From Dillenia suffruticosa (Eukaryota; Streptophyta; Magnoliopsida; Dilleniales; Dilleniaceae), in NCBI GenBank assembly GCA_033439265.1, contig JAVTVX010000024.1, positions 11,887,001 through 11,951,000 of the forward strand: a stretch of 64,000 nucleotides of DNA. The letters are read 5' to 3'. The notes beneath the pieces are model-generated. The model was given only the letters and a program-made list of their open reading frames with translations. It was not told where the DNA came from and did not search any database. A program made the position numbers and the translations under genes. This document shows, piece by piece, positions 12,881 to 25,850 of the stretch (position 1 is the first letter of the stretch; each line of letters begins with the position of its first letter).

Positions 12881-13960
12881 AGCTTCTTCTTCCTTTAGTT
12901 ATATTTCTATCTCAAATGATTGCTTATGAGCATTTTCATTCTTTGCACCTTTTGGTATCCTAATTAGCTCATATAAAGCATCAACATCAATGCTTTTTTT
13001 GCCTATGTCATCATCTCGATCAAACTTTACATGGATTGACTCCTCAACCATCATGGTTCTCTTGTAATATACCATGTATGCCTTGCTAGTGGTTGAGCAC
13101 ATAGCACCTACATTCAAATATATATAAATAGGCTATATTGGGTGTTTTGCCTTTATAACATTTATATGGTGTTTTCTTAAGGATGGGTCTTATTAAGAAT
13201 CTTTTCAAGATATAATAGGCTATTGGGGTGTTCAAGGAGCTGAAAATTTATGGTATATGCTATATTCTTCACAAAAATCTTCCATCATTTTGTTCTCAAT
13301 CTCTTTCCTATGGTCACTTCTAATATTTTTTAATTGAGTACCCTTTCTCATTTTGGACTTTTCTACAAAGTTTGATAAAGGTACTACTTGCTTTTTCTTT
13401 CTTTGCCAGGACTAGCACCTATGTGTATTTAAAATAATCATCTATGATAAAAAATCCATGGTGCTTTCCCTCATAGACTTTGACTTCTAGCAGGTCCAAA
13501 CAAGTTTATGCACATGAGTTCTATTGGCCTACTTGTTGACATTGTTCTTGGACTTAAAGGATACTCTTGTGTGCTTACCTTTTATATAAGTATCACATAG
13601 TCTATTTCTTTCAAATTTAAGTTTGGGCAGGCCTTTCACTATGTTTTTCCTCATTAGTTATGATATTAGGTCCATGCTTGCATGACCAACCTCATAAACC
13701 AAAACCAATCACTATCATGGCTCGTTGCTATGAGGCATGCCTCCTCAAAATGCCTTATGTTGTCTAGATTGATTATATAAATGTTTTTTTGTCTAATTCC
13801 TCTAAATCTAACCTCCTTGTTAGTCTTATTTATTATCTTACGATAAGCAAAACAATATAACATTTATCACAAAGTTAAGAAATACTAAAAAGATTATACT
13901 TCAAGTCTTTAACTAATAAAATGTGCTTAATAAGGAGACATAGCTATGTTGTCAAAACCA
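12880..13960 (-). pseudogene. Sirevirus-like pol remnant: GAG-pre-integrase and integrase
   Basis: Near 13,870-13,910 the minus-strand frame reads KDLKYNLFSIS followed by LCDKCY, the GAG-pre-integrase signature. At about 13,480-13,540 come MSTSRPIELMCINLFGPA and a GLVIVDDYSR-like segment (integrase). The integrase-RT linker (about 12,900-13,120) is a short intact frame of 72 residues. Stops break all other frames. No catalytic function is expected. Confidence 0.85.
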
Positions 13961-14733
13961 ATTATTCTTCTTTTATAGTTGTCTCCAAAGATAACTTTCT
14001 TCATGTCTCTCTTTCAGGCAGTTGAATCTAGTTGCATCTCCTGTCATGTGGCGATTGCAGCCACTGTCAAGGAACCATATATTCCTGGACCCTTCAGCTT
14101 TCAAGCATATTAGTTCAAGAAAGAATATAGTTCTTTGGTACCCAAATTCTTTTGGGTCTAGTTAGTCAAGACATTCTTCCTAGCTACTTTGGATAACCAT
14201 TGCATTTTGATTTTGTTTTGTATTCTAGCATTAGTCCAGTATGCAATAGATAAGTGTCTTAATCTATGGCAGTATGTGTATCTTTTGTGCATTACAGATT
14301 TCTAAGTCTTAAGTATGCTAGACTATTTCCTAAGCCTATAGTGCTTAGCTTTCTATCTCATTTTCATGCATGCTTGGCATCTGATTTTGGCTTTGTTGGG
14401 TTCTAACCTAGGCACAAAGAAGCTATAGAGCTTCTTTTGAATCTTTAATGGGTCATATCCTAGGTCAGTCTTGTCATAAACTACCCTTTGGGTATCTAGC
14501 ATTAAATCTAATTTTTTTTACCCCTGCACTAACTTACGTAACGAAGTACTAGGTCTTTGATTTCTATTCTTCTCTTCTTTAAGTTCCTTTTGTATGGTTG
14601 ATAATTCAATACAGTCCTTTTCTTTGCATGCAAACATAATTCTAAGATTTCCTAGTTCAGTTTCTAGTTCCATATGTTTCATTTTTTTTATTAAGTTTCA
14701 ACCTTGGCATGCAGTTCCTTTTTGTTTTGCTTC
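13960..14733 (-). pseudogene. Sirevirus-like gag C-terminus and protease remnant
   Basis: Reading the minus strand, a KNLGTKELYSF segment lies at about 14,120-14,160, close to the LGxWVPK repeats that precede the protease of Sireviruses. It is followed by a degraded copy of WYLDSGCSRHMTG near 14,040-14,090 and by KVIFGDNYKRRIIGFDNI. Upstream is a degraded coiled region and a MTRLT-DM segment typical of Sirevirus gag ends. The gene is cut off at 14,733 by a CACTA terminus; the N-terminal gag and the 5' LTR are not found in the window. Confidence 0.75.
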
Positions 14734-16477
14734 CACTACAAAATTAAAGCTCTATACTAATAGTAATATTTATTGTCGGTAACTTTTAGTTATAGCTTTT
14801 TATACCCAATAGAGACCATTTTGACAAAACCATGGAGAAATGTATACATTTTCTTACAGGTATAAATTGTCCATTGGGAAATGTTTATCAATCGTCAGTA
14901 AAAATAACATAACCGTCGGTAAAAATAATATTCAATTATGACGGTTATCAGTTGTGGTAAGTAAATATGGCGCTCTTTAGGGACGGCTTGAAAATATTCT
15001 TTATATAACTTATCTTTATTGTCCACTTAATCATACCATCTACATACATTCTATATTTATATTAACACATATATTACACAGCCATTAAAAACTATGTTCA
15101 ATTTTCACGGTTATCACTGTTATCACTTGTGTCAATAAATGTGACGGTCTATTAGAATGGTTTGAAAACATTGTCTATATATGTCATCTATACTGAGTAA
15201 TGGGACGGTTTAAAATTTTGTTATTTGCACTATTTGGTGGTAAGTTGGTGATAATTTAGGATAATAGATCTAAAGTTGCTATAATAGGTGGTGTGGTGCG
15301 TTGAGATACGTTATGATAAATTTGCGATAACTAGTGGTAATATAGTGTATATGGTAAAATTGGTAATATTATTATACATTGTAGTAAAATTGATATAACA
15401 GGTAGTAAGTTTGTCATAAAATAAAAGTAGTAAAATTATGAGTAATGAAAACTTATGCTTAGTTTGCATGACACCGGAGTCAAATGTGCATAATTGTATG
15501 ATTATTAGAAACATGTAGTAATATATTGTAACATTGTGTACAATGGTGAGAATTTTATCATTATAATAACATTATTAATATATTATTATTAGTATTATTA
15601 ATATAGATTATTATTGTTTCAAAAAAGTTAAAAAAATTTATTTTGAATGTTTTTATCTAATTTGGGGTGGGTTGTTATAATAGGTTGTAAGTAATAATAA
15701 ATTGTAGTAAGTTAATTCATAGTAGTGTGGTAATTTCATGATAATAGTTATCGGATAACTAGTTATAATAGGTGGTAAGTAACAATAAATTGTGATAAGT
15801 TAACTAGCGGTAATACAGTAGTGTGATAATTTCATGATAACAATTATCAGATAGCTAGTGGTAATACAGTAATATAGTTATAATAGGTGGTAAGTAAAAA
15901 TAAATTATGGTAGGTTAAGTAGCGGCAATACAGTAGTATGATAACTTCATGATAATAGTTATCGGATAATTAGTGGTCATATAGTAATGTGGTTCGAACT
16001 GCAATAGATTTCAATAACTTGATTTCTTTATTTTTGTTTACACAACATTGCTACTATATTAACAATTTAAATTATAATATATGAATAAGTTAAAAATTTG
16101 ATAAATAAATTTAAATTATAATATATTAATAATTAAAAAATCTATATATTTAATCACAAATTTTTACCTATTCAAAATATATAATATTAATAATTCATAA
16201 TTCATTCATTTATTCAACATGAAATATCATTCAAATATATCAAAACATAATTCAAATAAATAATAGATGGTCAGAATATACGAAGTTGAATTTAAATAGT
16301 AAGAAATTTCAATGAGAATAAAAATGGAGAAAAAAAAACATAAACCCAAAGTGAAGCAAAAAAATTGAGATCAAAGTGAGATAAAAAAAAAGGGCGAGAG
16401 TGAAATAGAAAAAAAAAAGAGAGTGAGAAGAGAAGAAAAAAGAGAAAAAAAAATAAAAACAAAAGCACAATAAGACA

Positions 16478-16545
16478 TTGTGGCATAGTGGTCAACTCAT
16501 GTTCGTTCTAAATCTAAGGTCGTAGATCCAAACCTGCTTGTTAAC
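16478..16545 (+). other. tRNA-like segment (A-box and B-box similarity) in element A
   Basis: TGGCATAGTGGTCAA matches the Pol III A-box pattern and GGTCGTAGATCC, about 40 bp downstream, resembles a B-box. It follows a 150-bp purine-rich tract and precedes the GC island. I do not see a full cloverleaf, so this is not called a tRNA gene. Confidence 0.45.
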
Positions 16546-16559
16546 AATTTTTGCAACAA

Positions 16560-17480
16560 AAAAAGAGGGCCATGCACGGTGCATGCCCGCGCATGGTCTG
16601 GGCGTGGATGAGCCTACGTGTGTCAATCGCATAAGCCCACGTGGCTGAACTGCACGCACCTCTCATGTGCGGGGCACAAGCGGGCATGCGCGATGCCTGC
16701 CCGTGCCTACGCAGTTGAACCGCACGCACCGCACATGCGCGGGGCACCAACATACCCGGGCATGTGCTGGGCACAAATGGGCCCGTGCGGCTCAACCGCA
16801 CATGCATGGGGCGCAAGCAAGATCGCACGCACCGCACATGTGTGGGGCGCAAGCGAGCATGCACGATCCATGCTCGTGGTCGTGCGGTCCATGCCCACGC
16901 TCGCACGGTTCAACCACGCATGCTCGCACATGTGTTGGGCACAGTGGGCCTGCGCGGCTCAACCGCACATGCCCCTGCAGCTGAACCGCGTGCACCACGC
17001 ATGTGCGAGGCATGCCTAAGCCCGTATGGCTCAACTGCGCATGCTTGCACGACTGAACCTCGCGCACCGTGCATCATGGGGCGCTAGCATGACTGCGCAC
17101 AGTGCAAGTATAGGGCCCGCGCGGCCCAACCGAGTACACCTCGCATGTGCGGGGCGCGAGTGGGCTTGTCGGTGCATGCTCACATGGCACATGCGCTTGC
17201 CCACGCAACTTTACAACCGAGGCAAGCACTGCAACAAAAAAAGAGGGCCATGCGCGGTGCATGCCCGTGCATGTGTAGGCGCAAATGGGGTTGTGCGGCT
17301 CTAACCCGCATGCCCGTGCATGCCCGCACGGTGGAACCGTGCCCAGCACGTATGTATGGGGCGCGAGCGGGCATGCGCGGTGCATGCCTGCGTGGCACAT
17401 GCGCTTGCTCATGCGGCTCTACCACGCAGATGCGCAGGGTGCTAGCAAGCGAGGCACACATGCCGCGTGGTCAGCACAGT
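16560..17480. repeat. GC-rich island of degenerate tandem repeats
   Basis: About 900 bp of strongly GC-rich DNA sits within AT-rich surroundings. It is made of imperfect repeats of blocks such as GCTCAACCGCACATGC, CATGTGCGGGGCGC and GCATGCCCGTGC. A block starting GCAACAAAAAAAGAGGGCC occurs at both 16,552 and 17,231, so a unit of about 680 bp may have been duplicated. Open frames of 90-133 codons occur in nearly every reading frame, as expected from base composition and lack of stop triplets. None resembles a protein family. Confidence 0.85.
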
Positions 17481-18649
17481 TTGCATGGTCTTGAGTATCA
17501 TATTATTAATTTAAATAATGTAATGATAAGAAATTGTTAATTTAAATTATTTAATGCCAAATAAACCAATTTCAGAAATTACTTGAAAATGCAAAAAAAG
17601 AAATACATTTTGCTTATAGCTATTGTGCACTTACACAAAAATTAGGTTTTTTAATTAGGTTTTGATGATAAAAATTTAAGTGAATATTGGATTTGAGAAT
17701 AATCAGTTGCAAACAAGGTAATAAGTCGTAAAAATTGTATGAAATGTAGTAATAGTAAGATCAAGTAATAAATGTTTGAAATATAATAATAGTAAGATAA
17801 GAAGATAACAAGTCAAAGTCACTAAGATAACAGGGTAATAATTGTATGAAATATAGTAAGAGTAAGATAAGAAGATAACAAGTTATCTGAACAACGTAAA
17901 TAACACATATGGCAAAGATATGGGAATGACATGTCATGGGTATTAAGTAAGTATGAAAAAAGATGAGAAATTTAGAATAACATGTGTAATGAAAAAAGAG
18001 ACGGGAAAAGAGTAAACTTTGGAAAAATGTGAAAAAAAAATGTGTAATGAAAAAAGTACGTTAAAGCAGATTTTGAAAATTTATTTGTAAAAATGGCAAT
18101 TAAATGACTTAATTTGATTGGATTAATTGGTGATATCCGACAACATACAAAAAATTTATAAAAAATTTGGGATCGGTTTCATGTCATTGGCATTGCTTTT
18201 GATCTTACATCATTTTCTAATAATATAATAATATTAATCTTATATTACTATATAATACATTACTTACTATGTATTACTATAAATTAACTTATCGTAGTGA
18301 GGTATTGTAATTCACCATTCAACCATTGAATCTCGTATTATCAATATTAATTTAAATAACATTATTATCATTACATAACTTTATAACTTAATTAATTATC
18401 TAGTTCTTTAAATAACATTGAGCAATATTATGTTAGAGGATTATTAGTAATTTTAAATAATTAATAATTTTAAATAATATTACATGTGAAATATTAGTAG
18501 TTGAGGTGGGTTTGGAGGTGGTCTCAATTACTATGAAATAATTGTAAAATAACATACGCTCATAAATAGCAAAATCTGAAGCTAAATCCATAATAAAGAA
18601 TATATACATGGATGTATTATATATATTTGTCTCTATAATTATCAAATAA

Positions 18650-19037
18650 ATTATTAAATTTTGAACTTGATTATATATATAAATTTGTATATATACGTTG
18701 ATTATTTGTAAATACCAAAATTAATGATTTATTTATATACAACCAAATTAATAATATTTACGGACAGAGAGGATTGTCCAACACAAAATGCAAAGAGCTT
18801 AAATTCCCCACAAAAAATTGATGCACCCATACGGATTCAGAAATAATAATAATATATATATTTTTATAATCATTAAGATCATAAAATATGAAAAGCATGG
18901 ATCATGAATATACGAGAAGGAAGATTTTGTTTGATCATACGTGCAAGAGTCATAAAAGATTATTGTCCGAATAATCACGACAATCATGTCATAATCCAAA
19001 TTAAAACATTTCTTTCTTAATAATTCAACATAAAACT
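18650..19037 (-). other. Probable 5' leader of Copia-I
   Basis: It lies between the end of element A and the primer binding site of Copia-I. An 83-codon minus-strand frame (18,799-19,050) overlaps the primer site and resembles no gag. I treat the stretch as the non-coding leader of Copia-I. Confidence 0.35.
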
Positions 19038-19049
19038 GTTCCGGTACCA
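19038..19049 (-). other. Degenerate tRNA-iMet primer binding site of Copia-I
   Basis: Read on the minus strand, TGGTACCGGAAC starts two bases after the end of the right LTR. The canonical plant iMet primer site is TGGTATCAGAGC, so 9 of 12 bases agree. Its place next to the LTR is right for a 5' primer site on a minus-strand element. Confidence 0.65.
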
Positions 19050-19051
19050 AT

Positions 19052-19367
19052 TATTAGAAAACTTTAATTGTGATAAATAAATTAAATCCCAACATAATAT
19101 CGCAAATCATTCATATTCAATTATTAAAAAATATATATATTAGATACGTAAAAATAATTAAATTCATGAGAATTGATTAATTGTGGTTTCTAGAGTTGTT
19201 GATCATCTAAATTAGTATGTAGTTTTAACAGAGTGACAACTCTTGACTCTCTAACATGGGATATTACAAAATCTAAAAGCCTACATACTATTTGGGTATT
19301 ATAACCTTATATATATAGATATATATATTCCTATTCCTAATTTGTCTCTCAGAAATTAGAAAAAAAA
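19052..19367 (-). mobile_element. Right (5') LTR of Copia-I
   Basis: This is a diverged copy of 2,746-3,050 in the same direction. Shared blocks include TTAGAAAACTTTA, GTGATAAATAAATTAAA, TTGTGGTTT, GTAGTTTTAA and CTATTCCTAATTTG. The terminal TG is mutated to TA and the last bases have become an A run. Together with the primer site it marks the 5' end of Copia-I. The divergence implies an old insertion. Confidence 0.7.
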
Positions 19368-20810
19368 AAATTTGCACTCATAAAGTAGCAAATAATATAC
19401 AAATTATATATACTACAAGTCCAAAAGAAAGTCTACCATAAAACTCAAAATAAAGCAAATATGTAAATAAATTGAATATACAAATAAAGTTAATTTATTT
19501 AATTTTATTTAATTTCTACTGAAAATCTTCAATAGTCACTAAAAAAAAAAAAAAAAAAAAAAAAAACATAATATTACGATGCGCTTTTGAGTTCTTTAAT
19601 TTAATTTTATTTATTAAATTCTTGTGTACTACTCATTTGGAAGTCATCCCCACGAATGCAACAGTTTTTGTCGGCCCACTTGCTAAATGCTAATTATTTT
19701 TCAATTAAAAGTTCAGGATGGGGCTAAGTTGAAATGTCCTAGTGATAAGCTTTTCCATCTTAAGTGATACAACATCAGTCAAATAGATTAGGTCACGGGT
19801 GAGGGCAATTTTTAAATTATGTACAATAATTATTTTTTATGAACATCATAATCATTAAATTTTTTTTATATAAATGAATTATTTATCATTAACTGATATC
19901 AGGGATTCAGCAAATTAATCCAATCCGAACACTATAGCACTTGTTAAGAGATTAACTCTTCCAAATCCGGTTTCTCCGAGGTGAGTTTGTGTTTGGGTCA
20001 TCTGTCAATAATTCCTTCAGAAATTTTTCTTTCAAGAATCTCTCCCAGCTTGCATCATCAACTATGATTTACTTACCAAGCGATGGAAAGACGATCTGCC
20101 AATTAATCCCAAATCTTGGTATGTTACTTGTCTCACTAATTAAGGTTGGCAGAAGTTATGTATAGTATCATACTGGTGGACCCTTACGCTGATGTTTGTA
20201 CAACCTTTAAACGTAAGCTTTTCAACTTTTTCTATGAACTCTCTCTCTCCTTTTCCTTTTAGTTATCCATAGTGTCTGTACATAACTTGTTTGGTTCTTG
20301 TTTCAGAGACAGAAGATGCTTAAGACTGAAACTTACCAGGGATGGCAGTAGCTTGGCCGTTGTGCGGTCCAAATTTTACAGTTGAGTTTTTGTTACCATT
20401 TTATTTTTGACTTTTGTTTCATGTGTATGATTTGAGGATCTTACTGTACTCTCTTCCACATTTCCATTTGCCTCCTTGAGGCTGTGAGATGTAAAGATGG
20501 TAACTTTTTATTTAAGAGTAATGAGAGCACATCCCTTTTTGCAGTTTCTTAATTTTACAGTTTTAGTACTCTGATTGTTGTAAGAACTGTTAGTATTGTG
20601 TCTAAAAAGCCTCAAAAAGGAAAGAGGGAAGTGATTTCATGTGGATGATTAAATTTAGTATTAAATTTATAGTTTTAGTATTCTTACTTATTTTGTTTCA
20701 TGTTGATGGATTTTTTTGTTTAAGGCTTTCATGTGAATGATCAAATTTAGTTTAAGACTGGATGAGAATTTTGTTTAAGGCCAGATGTATTTTGGATGAT
20801 TAAATTTAGA
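19368..20810. other. Intergenic DNA with a possible broken host gene fragment
   Basis: It contains a 26-bp A run (19,541-19,566). At about 20,030-20,120 a frame reads YDLLTKRWKDDLPINPKSW before a GTATG donor-like site. At about 20,309-20,384 another reads RRCLRLKLTRDGSSLAVV and ends at a stop, after a TTTCAG acceptor-like site. They look like exon remains of one gene, but simple joining at those sites gives a stop, so the gene is broken or my boundaries are wrong. Family not recognised. Confidence 0.3.
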
Positions 20811-21599
20811 ATTCCAAAATTTTTTTCATCGCTAAAAGAAAATAAAAAATCTCAAAGTTAATTGCTAAAGTTCCGCCACTAAATTTGTCACTAAGTCCAT
20901 AGTTAAATTTGTCATAAACAAGATAGACCATTGAAATGAGTATTTTTGTCATTAAATTCATCGCAAAGTTCGTTGCTAATTCACTACAAAAAAAAAAAGC
21001 CTTTTAGCCACAAATTTAGCGACGAAAATTTTAAAAAAATTTGTCGCTAAAAACATTAGTGACGGATTTAGAGACGAAAAATTTTTCGTCGCTAATAACG
21101 CGTCGCAAAAATTTAGCGACGAAAATTAGAAATCCGTCGCTAAATTTAGCGACGAAAATTGAAATCCGTCGCTAAATTTAGCGACAAATAATTTTTCGTC
21201 GTTAAAATTCGTCATAAATTTTAGCGACGAAAAATTATCCGTCGCTAAATTAGCGACATAAAAAAATCCGTTGCTAAATTTAGCGACGAAAATCTAAAAT
21301 TTGTCGCTAAATTTAGCAACAGATAATTTTTGTCGCTAAAATCCGTCACTAATTTAGGGAAAAAAAATCTGTAATAATAAAAAAATCCGTCGCTAAATTC
21401 AGCGACGGATTTGGAATCCGTCGCAAAAGTCCGTCGCTAAATTCAGCGACGGATTCATATCCGTCGCTGATTTCAAATTCCGTCAAATAAAATGTTCTGG
21501 GCACGTATCACCCGAGCGCCACCCTTGCCCACCCGAGCCCGCCCGCCCGAGCGTGTACCACCTGAGCCAGCACCCCGCACAGGCACTCTTAATTGCTGG

Positions 21600-21690
21600 A
21601 AAATGCCTTCTGCCTCCACCGTGGTTCGAACTCTGAACTCCGCACTCCTCCGAACTCCTACACGCAACCTATAAACCACCGAGCCAAAGA
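21600..21690 (-). other. tRNA-like segment, minus strand
   Basis: Read on the minus strand, TTGGCTCGGTGGTTTATAGG resembles an A-box arm and AGAGTTCGAACCAC, about 45 bp on, is a good B-box. The GC island lies directly downstream in that orientation. No complete cloverleaf is claimed. Confidence 0.5.
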
Positions 21691-22267
21691 TATTATTATG
21701 ATATAAATTTCTTTTTTATTAGTTATTATCTTTATTTCACATTTTTCTAATAATAATAAAATAATATATAATAATAATTTAAAATAATAAATATAATAAC
21801 TTTTTTTATTTATACCACCCACCTAAAATAATATTAATTAAAAATAATAAATATGATAATTTTTAATAAAATAAAAAATAATAAAATACTAATTTAAAAT
21901 AAAATAATAAATTAATTAAAAAATATGTTTATATTATATTTTGATTTCTTCTTTTTTCTTTTATCTTATTATCTTATTATTTTTTTTTTTTTATTTTTTT
22001 TTTTTAATCCATAATTTAAAAATGGATTACAATATCTCAAAACTATAAAATTATAATTATCAATAAATTATAATATATTAATAATTTAAAAAATCTATAT
22101 ATTTAATTACAAAATATTTTTATTCGTTATAATAAAATTATTATATATTATAATAAAATTATTATATATAAGAAATAAGAGTAGAAAGAAAAAAAAAACC
22201 CAAAAATAGAGATAAGGAAAAAAAAGTGAGAATAGAAAAAAAAGAGGAGGAAAAAAGTCACACAACA

Positions 22268-22336
22268 ACACTCATGGTATAGTGGTAACATGTCTTCGAG
22301 GTCGAGTTCCAAGTCCAAAGTTTGGATCCCTTCGAA
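22268..22336 (+). other. tRNA-like segment, plus strand
   Basis: TGGTATAGTGGTAACATG matches the D-arm/A-box of plant Gly and Asp tRNAs closely, and GTTTGGATCCC lies at the B-box position. A purine-rich tract (22,165-22,255) precedes it and the GC island (22,350-22,400, with six CTGC units) follows. Confidence 0.5.
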
Positions 22337-23732
22337 TACATTATTTTTGTGGCGCGCCTGCCTGCCTGCCTGCCTGCCTGCCTGGGCGGGCCGGCGCCCG
22401 CGAATATTTAATTAAAAAATTTATATTATTAAATAAAATAATACAAATAAAATAAAATTACCTATACAATAATAAAAAATATTAAATCAAAAAAAGAAAA
22501 AAAATAATAAATTAATTAAAATATATATATAATTTAAATAAAATAAAATATATGGTTTTTTCTTAAGAATTAAGAAATATAATATAATAAAATAAAATGT
22601 AAATTAAAATATTATAAAATAATAATATGATTTTTTAATATAAAATAATATAATAAAATAAAAATAAAATAAAATTATAATTAAAAAAAGATAAAATTCA
22701 GCGACGGATTTGGAATCCGTCGCTGAAATTATTAAAATAAAATAAAAATAAAACAAAATTGTAATTATTTAGCGACGGATTTGGAATCCGTCGTTGAATT
22801 AGCCACGGATTTGAAAATCCGTCGCTAAATTAAATTCGGTTGTTAAATTAATTTTTTAATTTAAATATTATATTAATATTATATTTTATTTAATTATATA
22901 TAAAAAAAAAACCTATTTAGCGACGGATTTAGAAATCCGTCGCTGAATCAGCCACAGATTTAGAAATCCGTCGCTAAACCGTGGTTGTTAAATTAATTTT
23001 TTAATTTAAATATTATATTAATATTATATTTTATTTAATTATATATAAAAAACTAATTTTACGACGAAATTTGCAACGAAAAATTTTTTTGTGGCCAATT
23101 AACGATGAATTTAGTCATGAAAATTTTTTTGTCACTAATTAGCGACGAATTTATCCATGAAAATTTTTTCGTCACTAATTAGCGACGAATTTTGCTACGA
23201 ATGATGTGTCCGTCGCTAATTTAGCCACGACTTGCTTTTCGTTGCAAATTTTGTGACAAATTAGCGACGAAAAAGTTTTTGTCGCTAAATTCGTCGCAAA
23301 ATAGAGACGAATTTTTTCCATCGCGAAAATCCGTGACTAAAACCGTGTTTTTTTGTAATGATTCTTCGTCGCTAAATTCATTGCTAAGCATTCCTCGGTA
23401 AGTTCGGCGCCAAATTCATCGTTAATTACTGACGTATCATTTTATCGCTAAATAGTATCAATTTTTGTGATGAATTAATTCATTGCTAATTTGTAACAAA
23501 TTAAAACAAAATTTGCACCGAACATTTTTGCCGCTAATCTGTGACAACTTCTGTAACAAAACTTCTCATCTCAATTTTGCAATGAAATTTGTAAGTTTTC
23601 ATAGTCAAATTTTGTGATGAACTTTACAACATAACATTGTCATTGTAAATTTACAACGAAACATCAATTTTTCCATCACTAGACGTCGATTTCGCCCCAG
23701 ATTTCCCTTTGTAGCAACGACATTTTGTAGTG

Positions 23733-24178
23733 AGTTGGTGTCTTGGAGCTCTAGATGATGGCAACAACATTTGCATCCCAAGTGTGTCGTTCTAAAGTTT
23801 TTTTTTTTAAATAAAGGTTAGAATTAAAATTAAATCTAAAATTAAAAATTATAAAAGACATGAGCCGAAAAAGAAGGAAAATACATATTTATTTTTGGTT
23901 TATATATATAATACCAAAAATAAAATAATGTTTTAGATACATTATGAACACAGCGATGTTTTAAAAAATATTGTGTCGTCATAGTAGGCCCAGTAGACTG
24001 CGAAGGCTGGTCTTGGGAGTTGAGTTGGGGTTGAGATGGTAAGAAGTTACGTGCATGTTGAATGTCACTCCGAATATTTGTATTTTTTATGTGAACTTAA
24101 TGTTGAAAGGGTTCGAACTTATTAATCTCTAAATCTGCTAATAGAATATATTAACTTATTATTTGGATTTCTTAAGTC
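23733..24178. other. Intergenic or unassigned DNA
   Basis: About 450 bp between two transposon remnants. I see no coding frame, terminal repeat or family similarity. Confidence 0.5.
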
Positions 24179-24289
24179 CATTACTTTAATAAACATTCAG
24201 ATTTTGAAATTACTGATTTTATAAATAAGATATACATACAAATAATTCAGTTGGGTATACACTAGTCGGGATAGATATATCGTGACGCT

Positions 24290-25660
24290 ATGGGCTACTG
24301 TTGGAGCATGTCACATATGTATACTGACGGAAGAATAGAGTTGGTAAAACTAATGATGTATCGTCAGTTACCATGTGTTACCATATATTACTACCTTTAT
24401 CTTCGGTTGCGATTGAGATAGAAAATATTAGAAAATGTTAACGGTTAGAAATGAGTTAGAAAATTGTACCAAATATTGACGGTTACTATTGAGTTACAAA
24501 ATTATACAAATTGTCAATGACAGGAAAGTGTTAGTGAAATTTGTGGTTTGTATAGTTACTTATCATGCGTTAGGAGATGTTACTACTCCATCATCGGTTA
24601 CCATTGAGTTACAAAATGTTACAAAATGTTGACCGTAAAAAAGTGTTAGTAAAATTAGTGTTGTATGATCAATAACTATTGAATTACAAAATTGTGTAAT
24701 ATGTGAACAGTAGAAAAGTGTTACGAAACGTTACTAATTTTTATCATCGATTACTATTGAGTGACAAAATATCATAACATATTGACATTAGAAAATATTA
24801 ATAGAATTAGTGATTTTATCGTCAGTTACTATGTGTTATCATATGTTACCCTGTGTTACAGTCACCGTGTGTTATCACATGATACAAAATGTTGACAGTG
24901 TAAAATATTAGTAAAATTTGTGGTTTTATGGTCGGTTACTATGTGTTACCATATGTTACTAACATTAGCATCGATTGCTATTGAGATAGAATATGTTAGA
25001 AAATATTGACACTTACCAATGAGTTACAAAATTGTACTAAATATTGGCGGTTACCATTCAGTAATGAAATTATACATAATGTCCACGGTAAAAAAGTGTC
25101 AGTCAAATTTGTGATTTTATAGTCACATATCATGTGTTAGGAGATCTTATTACTTCATCATCGGTTACCACTGAGTTACAAAATGGTTGTTGATGGTAGA
25201 ATAATGTTAGTAAATTTTTTTTTTTTAACGTCGGTTGTTATTAAATTACAAAATGTTTTAAAATATTGGCGATAAAAAAGTGTTAGTAAAATTAGTTTTT
25301 TATGATCGGTTACTATTGAGTTACAAAATGGTACCAAATATTGACAGGTGAAAAGTGTTACGAAACGTAGTTAGCATTGAGTGACAAAATACAGTTACTA
25401 TGTGTTACTTTGTGTTACGTACTAAGTGTTACTATGTGTTACTACTTTTATGATAGACTATGGTTAGTATAAGTTACTGATTTTAATATCGCTTACCATG
25501 TGTTATTGGATGTTGCTACTTTAATTGTCGGGTTACGATTGAGTTGGGAAATGTTATTGATTTATCATCAGTTACCATATGTTTTAACATGTTACAACTT
25601 TTATCGTAGGTTACCGTCGCTTACCGTGTCTTACTATGTGTTACTATGGGTTACTGGAAT
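24290..25660. repeat. Subterminal repeat array of GTTACCATGTGTTAC type
   Basis: Dozens of degenerate copies of TCGGTTACCATGTGTTAC, TGAGTTACAAAATGTTA and GTTAGTAAAATTAGTG occur in alternation, spaced tens of bases apart. The array has the same vocabulary as the reversed 36,300-36,720 array of element B. Open frames across it are artefacts. Confidence 0.75.
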
Positions 25661-25663
25661 TAC

Positions 25664-25850
25664 TTCATGGACTGGCGCAAGAAGGGCGCAAGCATACGCC
25701 TCACAGGGGCGGACGGGTGCAAGAAGGGCTCAAACGGGCGCAAGAAAGGCTCAAGCACACGCCTCACAGGAGCCCTCGCATGATGGACGGGCGTAAGCAT
25801 ATGCCTCACAAGGGCCCGTGCATGCATGCCGGGCGTAAGAAAATACCATG
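25664..25850. repeat. GC-rich island with short repeats
   Basis: Repeats of GGGCGCAAG and ACGCCTCACA type give about 190 bp of GC-rich DNA directly after the subterminal array. This is the same arrangement as in other CACTA elements here. The two open frames over it (98 and 92 codons) look like composition artefacts. Confidence 0.65.

Larger units (their letters stand above)
14734..18600 (+). mobile_element. CACTA-like element A, left end clear, right end lost
   Basis: It begins with CACTACAAAATT at 14,734 and is preceded by TTC. The first 300 bp resemble those at 30,107 and, reversed, at 45,315: the same order of GTCGGTAAC, a GGACGGCTTGAAAA-type box and TGTGGTAAGTAAAT. Then follow GTGGTAAGT-type subterminal repeats (15,230-15,970), a purine tract (16,310-16,470), a tRNA-like segment and a GC island. 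At 17,960-18,110 and 18,430-18,540 it shares blocks with 35,280-35,370 and 34,740-34,800 of element B. No transposase frame exists. The right terminus was not found; 18,600 marks the end of similarity with B. Confidence 0.65.
20982..23360. mobile_element. Non-autonomous CACTA element, 2,379 bp, TSD ATT
   Basis: The left end is CACTACAAAAAAAAAAAG and the right end is GTTTTTTTGTAATG, one change from GTAGTG. ATT flanks both sides (20,979-20,981 and 23,361-23,363). Subterminal regions (21,000-21,485 and 22,690-23,340) hold many TTAGCGACG/CGTCGCTAA boxes. Several are paired into short palindromes such as AGCGACGGATT-AATCCGTCGCT. The middle has GC islands at 21,490-21,600 and 22,350-22,400, each next to a tRNA-like segment, around an AT-rich core. 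There is no transposase. Confidence 0.88.
20810..23732. mobile_element. Older CACTA remnant interrupted by a younger CACTA
   Basis: Its right terminus is CATTTTGTAGTG at 23,721-23,732. Decayed TTCGTCGCTAAATT-type motifs lie at 20,820-20,979 and 23,364-23,710, on either side of the inserted element. The left terminus was not identified, so 20,810 is where the motifs begin. No coding sequence is present. Confidence 0.55.
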